Below are positions 58,545 to 64,000 of a stretch of 64,000 bases of DNA, in pieces. How positions within the stretch are numbered: position 1 is the first letter of the stretch; the number at the start of each line of letters is the position of its first letter. Under the pieces are notes generated by a model. The model made no database searches. It saw nothing but the letters and a program-made list of their open reading frames with translations, and was not told the origin of the DNA. Origin of the DNA: Gnetum montanum (taxonomy: Eukaryota; Streptophyta; Gnetopsida; Gnetales; Gnetaceae); NCBI GenBank assembly GCA_015680685.1, contig MNCI01016193.1, forward strand, positions 312,220 through 376,219, in the 5' to 3' direction. Both the position numbers and the translations under genes were made by a program.

Positions 58545-59406
58545 TGATGAAGCATCCAGTCAATCGCGCCAACTGGGCTACGTCAACAAGACGTGCCTCA
58601 TCAACACATCTTTCCATGCATTGGCGTGGCCTCATCAACGCAGAGCCCATTTTTTGCTATGAATATGCATGCACCCGTCGCATTTATGGCACCTTTTGTT
58701 CAAGTTGTTGCGAAACTCTTGCAGTTTGTTTCCACGGGAGTTAGATTATTTTCCAAGTGCCCACAAAAGGAGCTCAAAGAGTGTACAACTCTTTATTTGA
58801 ACACTAATGTACCTGAGCCCATTGGCATGAACGACAATAAAGATGAGCTTTTTGAACATTCCTTGCAGCATTTGAATTAGATTACTTAAGCATTAATATT
58901 TTAATACTTTAATAATTTTAATGCTTTTGTTATCGCTTTATAGTTACAGTATGTTTTAGTAGTCCACAAGAACACATAAGCACGACCACCTCGAACATAT
59001 GTTTGACACTTGACAACCCAGTGATGCTTAACATCTGGCAACCCAATAGTGATTAGGACATGCTTGGGATGTGCACGGAGGGTGGGACCGACTGCTTATG
59101 CTAGGGGTAGTCAAGCAATATAGTAGTAGAATCTTAAATTATCTAGCTTTTCACTCCCTATATTAGAAGATTTAAATATTAAAGATAAAAGAAAACATAT
59201 AAAAAAGTTCATATGCCTCAGTCTCACTTCACCATTGTCCTAGAATATCACAAGTGAGGTTGAGAGGACAACGACCACTCTAACTAGGATTTTGATGGCT
59301 GAAATTATGCATGCTTAAGTGCTTGTAGTCTTCAGAATTCGACTAAGTCACGCATGAACACTCATGATTCGTATGGTTGGGCATAGGGGTACCTCACCGC
59401 TCATCA
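58545..59406 (+). repeat. 5' LTR of E4
   Basis: Starts TGATGAAGCATCC and ends ACCGCTCATCA. AATAAA at about 58840; the block with caacccagtgatgctta and the final gtatggttgggcataggggt correspond to the E1-E3 LTRs. Confidence 0.85.
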
Positions 59407-59407
59407 T

Positions 59408-59425
59408 TGGCACTATTTCTGGGGA
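59408..59425 (+). other. Primer binding site, tRNA-Asp type (E4)
   Basis: 13 of 18 positions agree with TGGCGCCGTTGCCGGGGA; it lies one base after the LTR. Confidence 0.75.
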
Positions 59426-59568
59426 TTGTTAGTCTTACGTGCGCTATCTAGCCTTAGCAAGATCATCACTCACTTCATTGGAACAGACCCATTACATCGA
59501 AATCTACTCACGCTAAGCAACTTAGGTAAGAGTAAGGCATACCAAGTTATTTATTGTTTAACACTAGT

Positions 59569-61860
59569 ATGTCTTCTTCTCACAGGTGAGACGGATCCAA
59601 CGCACGAGTGCCCCAGGAATGTCGGGTGGTATATACTCATCCAGATGAGTATATACCCAACTTCACCTTCATCCTGCATCAAGATGAGTAGATGCAATGG
59701 TGAGACATGGAGGGCAACATTATATTGCCCCTTGATCAATTGATTCCTGGAATGCTACTTCAAACTCTCACCAGGTTGGGCATCTAGGATCGAGGTGTGG
59801 AGTACATTATGAAGGATCACAACTATCGAGAGTATCATCCAAATGAGGCACAGTGTAAACGAGATCGACAACAGGAAAAATGCCATGAACAAGCAAAGGG
59901 AAAACGGTTCAATAACCCTTTGTTCCTGCAGGACCAACACGATGATGAGGAACCTGCTTCTCATGGTTCCTGTTCCTCCGAATCTCCTCCCCCACATCAA
60001 AACATACGATCCATTGTATAGAGTAAAGGATCAAGCGACCAGGAGTCCCAAGATGATGAGGGATCTCACGGAGGAGATCATGGTGGAGGTGAAGATGGAC
60101 ATAAAGATCGAGGCCATCATCATAAAAGAGGAGGTGATCGACACCGTGGGGGTGGTAGTTCTCCCCCCTCTTCTTCATCCTCTTGTTCCACCTTATCTTC
60201 ATCAGGTTCTAACTCTGATTGCAACCGTCATAGGAGAGATCGCGATGATGGTAATTGCAGAGACCAACATGATCGGGGAGGCCGACGGGGACAACATGAC
60301 CGAGATCGTCATGAAAGGAGAGGTAGCAGAGACCATCATAGATGCTATGGCCATCATTGGGACCATGACTTTGATGAACCACTACTTGCCACTCGAAGCA
60401 TGCTCAACATAGCAAAGGCAGTTCAAATACCTACCAGGCACTTGAAAGATAGCCAAATCAAGTGCCTTGATATGAACAACATCCCCAGATTTGAAGGGGA
60501 ATATAATTGTGATCCGCAGACTCACCTGCAACCATTTCATGATGCCTGCACCCTACAAAATATTGAAAATGAATGGCAGAAACTCAAGTTGTTCCCCCGA
60601 ACACTCGTTAAGAAAGTAGAAAGCTGGTACCGGTCTTTGGAGCCAAAATCAATCAAATGATGGAGTACGATAATGGAGCTCTTCAATGACAAATACCAAA
60701 CTTACTCTAAAGTGACTAATCTAAGATGAAAAATTCAGGGGTGGAAACAAGGTAGCCATGAACCCTTGGATGCAACCATGGGCAGATATTACTCGTTGTT
60801 GCACCAATGCCCTAGTCATGGCTACTCTCAGCGGGAACAACTCTGTCATATCATAAATGGGCTCCATTTCGAAATAAGAAAAACCCTTGGCGTTTACGCT
60901 CAAGGACAGCTATCCAAGTTAAGGGCTCATCAACCTCAGTAATTAATTGAGCAAGTAGCCAAGGAAGAGGGAGAACTATGGAAGTGGGATAGTGCAAAGG
61001 AGTATAATTAGGACCTTTCCATTCGGAAGAGGGAAGTTCGATTCCATGAAGATGAGGAGGAATCACCACTGGATGTAGTGGTGAATAGGAAGACCTTACC
61101 CATATAAAAATTTGCTTCTGAAATATCGGCCAAGGTGGACAAGATGTGGGATTCTTTAGCTGAAAAATTCCAAAGTGTTCTAAAAATCACAGAAGAATCC
61201 AAAGAACAAAGTAATGATTGAGATCAACAAAGGAGAAAAAAAATTGAATGTGCCTACCACAAAGGTAAGGGCAAAGTTGCTGCGGTGAAATAAGTCATAG
61301 ACTCTGACACCAAGGAAGATGATGAATGTGACATATGCCAATACGAACATCCTAAGGGATGTTGCCCCGTGGTGTCACATTTGCAAGAGCTTGGGGTGTA
61401 CGCTCTAAATCCTCGCTTAGCAAAAAGGCAAACACCCCGAAGACTGCCTTATCCCCAAGAAAATTCCAGGCAGTTCCACCAGTAATAGGGATATTATCCA
61501 AGTGGAGCTCTGCCACAACCATATGAGCACTACCAGCAATGGCAACATCCATAGTCATCGGGAACGCCACCCCCAAGGCAAAAATACCCTTACTGGTAGC
61601 CAGATCCTTATGGGTACTATGTTCAACAATCAATCTTCCCATGGGACTCTTCTAGTCATGCAACCTGCCAAAGTCATTACTATCCTCCAGAATACTTTTG
61701 GGCCCAATCTCTATCACTTAGGGGAAAAACCCACATCTGCACTATCATTCTTCACCTTCTTCTGCCACACCTATCCATCAGCCCTCAACTCAGCTACCTC
61801 CTGCTCCACCCATGCAGGGAGAGATACCTGCACAACTACAACAATGTAATGCCACAAGGG
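59569..61860 (+). pseudogene. E4 gag region, broken
   Basis: Frame from ATG 59569 with stops at 59587, 59689, 60019 and later. It shows DEYIPNFTFIL, a very basic/His/Asp/Gly-rich run (60030-60380), the gag core NNIPRFEGEYN, ESWYRSLE, LFNDKYQTYS, MGRYYSLLH, EEGELWK, and DEEESPLD, then the knuckle-like CDICQYEHPKGCC near 61330 and a Gln/Pro/Tyr-rich tail. Layout is the same as in E1-E3. Confidence 0.85.
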
Positions 61861-62079
61861 CCGTCAATTTATAATCGGCTTCTCAGTCGAGCAGGTTGAA
61901 ATCAAAACCATGAAAATGTCCTTTTTTTTCCTAATAACCTAAACATACCCTCACACTCACCTACGGTAAATGCCCCTACATCTCCAATTACCTCCGACAC
62001 TCAATCCTTCAAGCAACCTTCGAACCAAACGCCTTCCAAAGTGCAAATTGTCATGTTAACACATGCTTTGATAGACTAG

Positions 62080-62730
62080 ATAAAGATAGGTCATCTTCCT
62101 CAGAAATTGGCTAATCTAGGAAGCCCCCTCATATACCTTCAGGTAGCAGGAAACAAGCCATGTAAAGCTCTTTTGGATTTGGGGTCAGGTGTCAACCTGA
62201 TTTCACATGATATGTACAAGACTTGGAACCTACCCTCATTGAAGAAAAGCAACATTCGACTCGAGTTGGTAGACCAATCCATTACTGTTCCTTTGAAATT
62301 GGTAGAAGATATTGTGACCACTATTTGTGGGTGGTCCTACCCTACTAATTTCTTGGTAATCTGTGTCAATAATTGCAAATCAAACTTCCCAATAATAATG
62401 GGAAGAGCATGGCATAACACAATGGATGCACATTTAGGACTCCGAGATCTCTCCCTTAAAATTTCTAAGGAAAATCCTTTTGAGAAGATCAAGAAGAAGC
62501 ATGTTCCATGCATCACATACAGTGACTCTAGGTGCAACTGTGTGTAGCAACTCTGGTCCGTTAAGCGGGCATCCATTCAAGCATGCAGTTAGTGTGCCAC
62601 CAAATCACAAATTCAGCGATGCCTATATGTAGCAGCCACTAACCAAGAAGGCACCCAATGGCTAACCACTAATTCTGATAACAACACCCTATGCATGGAA
62701 TCCTCTGAGAGCCTTATATGTGCCTATATG
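62080..62730 (+). pseudogene. E4 retropepsin domain
   Basis: GSPLIYLQVAGNKPCKALLD runs into LDLGSGVNLIS, where the D-S/T-G motif reads D-L-G. ICGWSYPTNFLVICVNN and IIMGRAWHNTMDAHLGL follow in an open frame to 62547. Then the Cys-rich linker with stops (CNCV, ACS). Confidence 0.86.
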
Positions 62731-62779
62731 GGGAGCATGGACGAACTGGAACAAGTTCATCAACAAATTTCCACTACTA

Positions 62780-64000
62780 ATAATGATACTGATTAGGGAA
62801 AGTTGCAAATCCCTGAAAGCTTTAAATAGGAGCCCCTAGAACTAAAGCGCTTACATGCCAATCTAGAATATGCATTCTTGCAGAATGATAAACCAGTAAT
62901 AATTAATACCACTCTTGCTTTAAACCAAAAAAAGAAGCTGCTAAGGATGGTGAAAAAGTGGTTAACTTCCTTCGCATGGTCATATCCCAAGTTGACAGGG
63001 ATTGATCCTAGGGTATGCCAACATCGAATCTATATCGACCCTTTCATGAAGCCACAATGACAACCACAAAGATGATTGAATCCCAAACTTAAATAGATCG
63101 TCAAGGATGAAATTGAGTAATTGTTGAAAGCGGGATTCATCTATCCCATTATGGATAGCAAGTGGGTCAGCCCACTCGTTATTGTGCCAAAAAAGGTGGC
63201 AAATGGAGAGTCTGTATCAATTTTTAATTACTAAATATGACAACCTTTAAGGATCATTTTCCACTTCCATTTGTGGACCAAGTATTGGACACCATTTCAA
63301 GGCATTGTTACTACAACTTCCTGGATGGCTATAGTGGCTATAACCAAATCTAGATTGCACCAAAGAACCAGGCCAAGACAATGTTTACAAGTCCTTGGGG
63401 GACTTTCACATATAGGAAGATGCCCTTTAGCCTATGTAATATGCCCGCAACCTTCCAACGCCTTGTCCTCAGCATCTTCTAGCAACAAATCGGCAATGGT
63501 GTAGAATTTTTTATGGATGACTTCTCCACCTATGGAGCAACATTCAAGCAAGCCTTAGACTGCCTTGAGTAGGTTTTGAAGCGATGTGTAGAAACTAACT
63601 TACGGCTCAACTGGCAAGAGAGCTATCTAATGGTCCAAGAATGCATTGTTTTGGGGCATCAAATTTCACAAGCAAGGATCGGAGTGGATCTTGAGAAAAT
63701 CAGGGTTATCCAAGGAATTATCAATCAGTCGGGAACTATAAGGGATGTTTGGTCTTTCCTTGGACACACTGGTTACTATCAGTGCTTCATTGAAAATTTC
63801 TCGAAGGTCACCAAGCTGTTGGTGGAGCTAACAAAGAAACACGCTCCATTTGTCTAGACTAGGAAATGTGAATCTACATTCCAAATGCTGAAGCAAAAAC
63901 TTGTAGAGACTCCAATTCTATGAGCCCCTGATTGGTCCAAACCATTTCACATCATGATGGATGTGTCTAATTATGCATTGGGAGTTGTGATCACGCAGTT
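62780..64000 (+). pseudogene. E4 reverse transcriptase and start of RNase H
   Basis: Landmarks: WSYPKLTGIDPRVCQHRIYI (62970-63030), WVSPLVIVPKK (63165-63198), a one-base loss near 63200, CINF then LLNMTTFKDHFPLPFVDQVL, FLDGYSGYNQI, MFTSPWGTFTYRKMPF, NMPATFQRL, and an intact FMDD catalytic box (63510-63521) followed by FSTYG. VLKRCVETNLRLNW, ECIVLGHQIS and FLGHTGYYQCFIENFSK follow. The last bases (HIMMDVSNYALGVVI) are the RNase H start, the family pattern being DAS(D/N)xAxGAVL. Scattered stops make it inactive. Confidence 0.9.

Larger units (their letters stand above)
58545..64000 (+). mobile_element. Ty3/gypsy LTR retrotransposon E4 (runs off the window)
   Basis: A relative of E1-E3 with a diverged LTR. 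It has 5' LTR, tRNA-Asp-type primer site, gag, protease, and reverse transcriptase up to the start of RNase H at the window end. Unlike E2 and E3 it keeps RT after the protease linker. Several stops and a frameshift near 63200 show decay. The right end and target duplication lie outside. Confidence 0.9.

Noticed and set aside
63271-63504. 77-codon frame over the E4 reverse transcriptase
   Set aside because: It is the wrong frame after a one-base loss near 63200; the RT motifs, including FMDD, lie in the neighbouring frame.

Overview
The window looks like nuclear DNA of a seed plant, and the density of old, stop-ridden LTR retrotransposons with only one host protein gene in 64 kb suggests a large, slow-turnover genome such as a gymnosperm. 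That last step is inference; no sequence marker here proves it. No prokaryotic gene organisation is present.

Positions 251-44011 are two tandem copies (A, 251-19119, left edge outside the window; B, 19120-44011) of one unit of roughly 10.7 kb before later insertions. The unit carries, in order: a pyrimidine-rich non-coding stretch; a minus-strand endogenous pararetrovirus (Caulimoviridae) fragment with a 3' open frame, TATATAAG promoter, AATAAA, initiator-Met primer site, movement protein, coiled-coil linker, coat protein and zinc finger, but no recognisable protease or reverse transcriptase; a 53-65 bp minisatellite; a tRNA-Val(AAC) copy; and a plus-strand Ty1/copia reverse transcriptase remnant. 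Copy B has gained many short tandem duplications.

After the duplication, Ty3/gypsy elements of one family (LTR ends TGATGAG...CTCATCA, primer site complementary to tRNA-Asp) inserted at different points: element E1 (4076-12622) and a solo LTR (15622-16418) plus an LTR at the window start in copy A, and E2 (28530-35552) and E3 (36647-43768) in copy B. Each complete insertion has a 5-bp target duplication, and the empty site is visible in the other copy. E1 keeps gag, protease, reverse transcriptase and an integrase tail. E2 and E3 share one internal deletion removing reverse transcriptase, RNase H and integrase, so they look like a non-autonomous gag-protease subfamily.

Positions 44012-57909 are single-copy. 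They hold a well-formed tRNA-Val(AAC) gene (46126-46199, minus) and one apparently intact nine-exon gene on the minus strand (47875-56525) encoding a 628-residue TOM1-like (TOL) protein with VHS and GAT domains, a ubiquitin receptor of the endosomal (ESCRT-0-like) sorting route. Its introns contain two LINE remnants and a long inverted repeat.

From 57910 the sequence returns to LTR retrotransposons: an older truncated LTR, then a related element E4 (58545 to beyond the window) with LTR, primer site, gag, protease and reverse transcriptase, all carrying stops or frameshifts.
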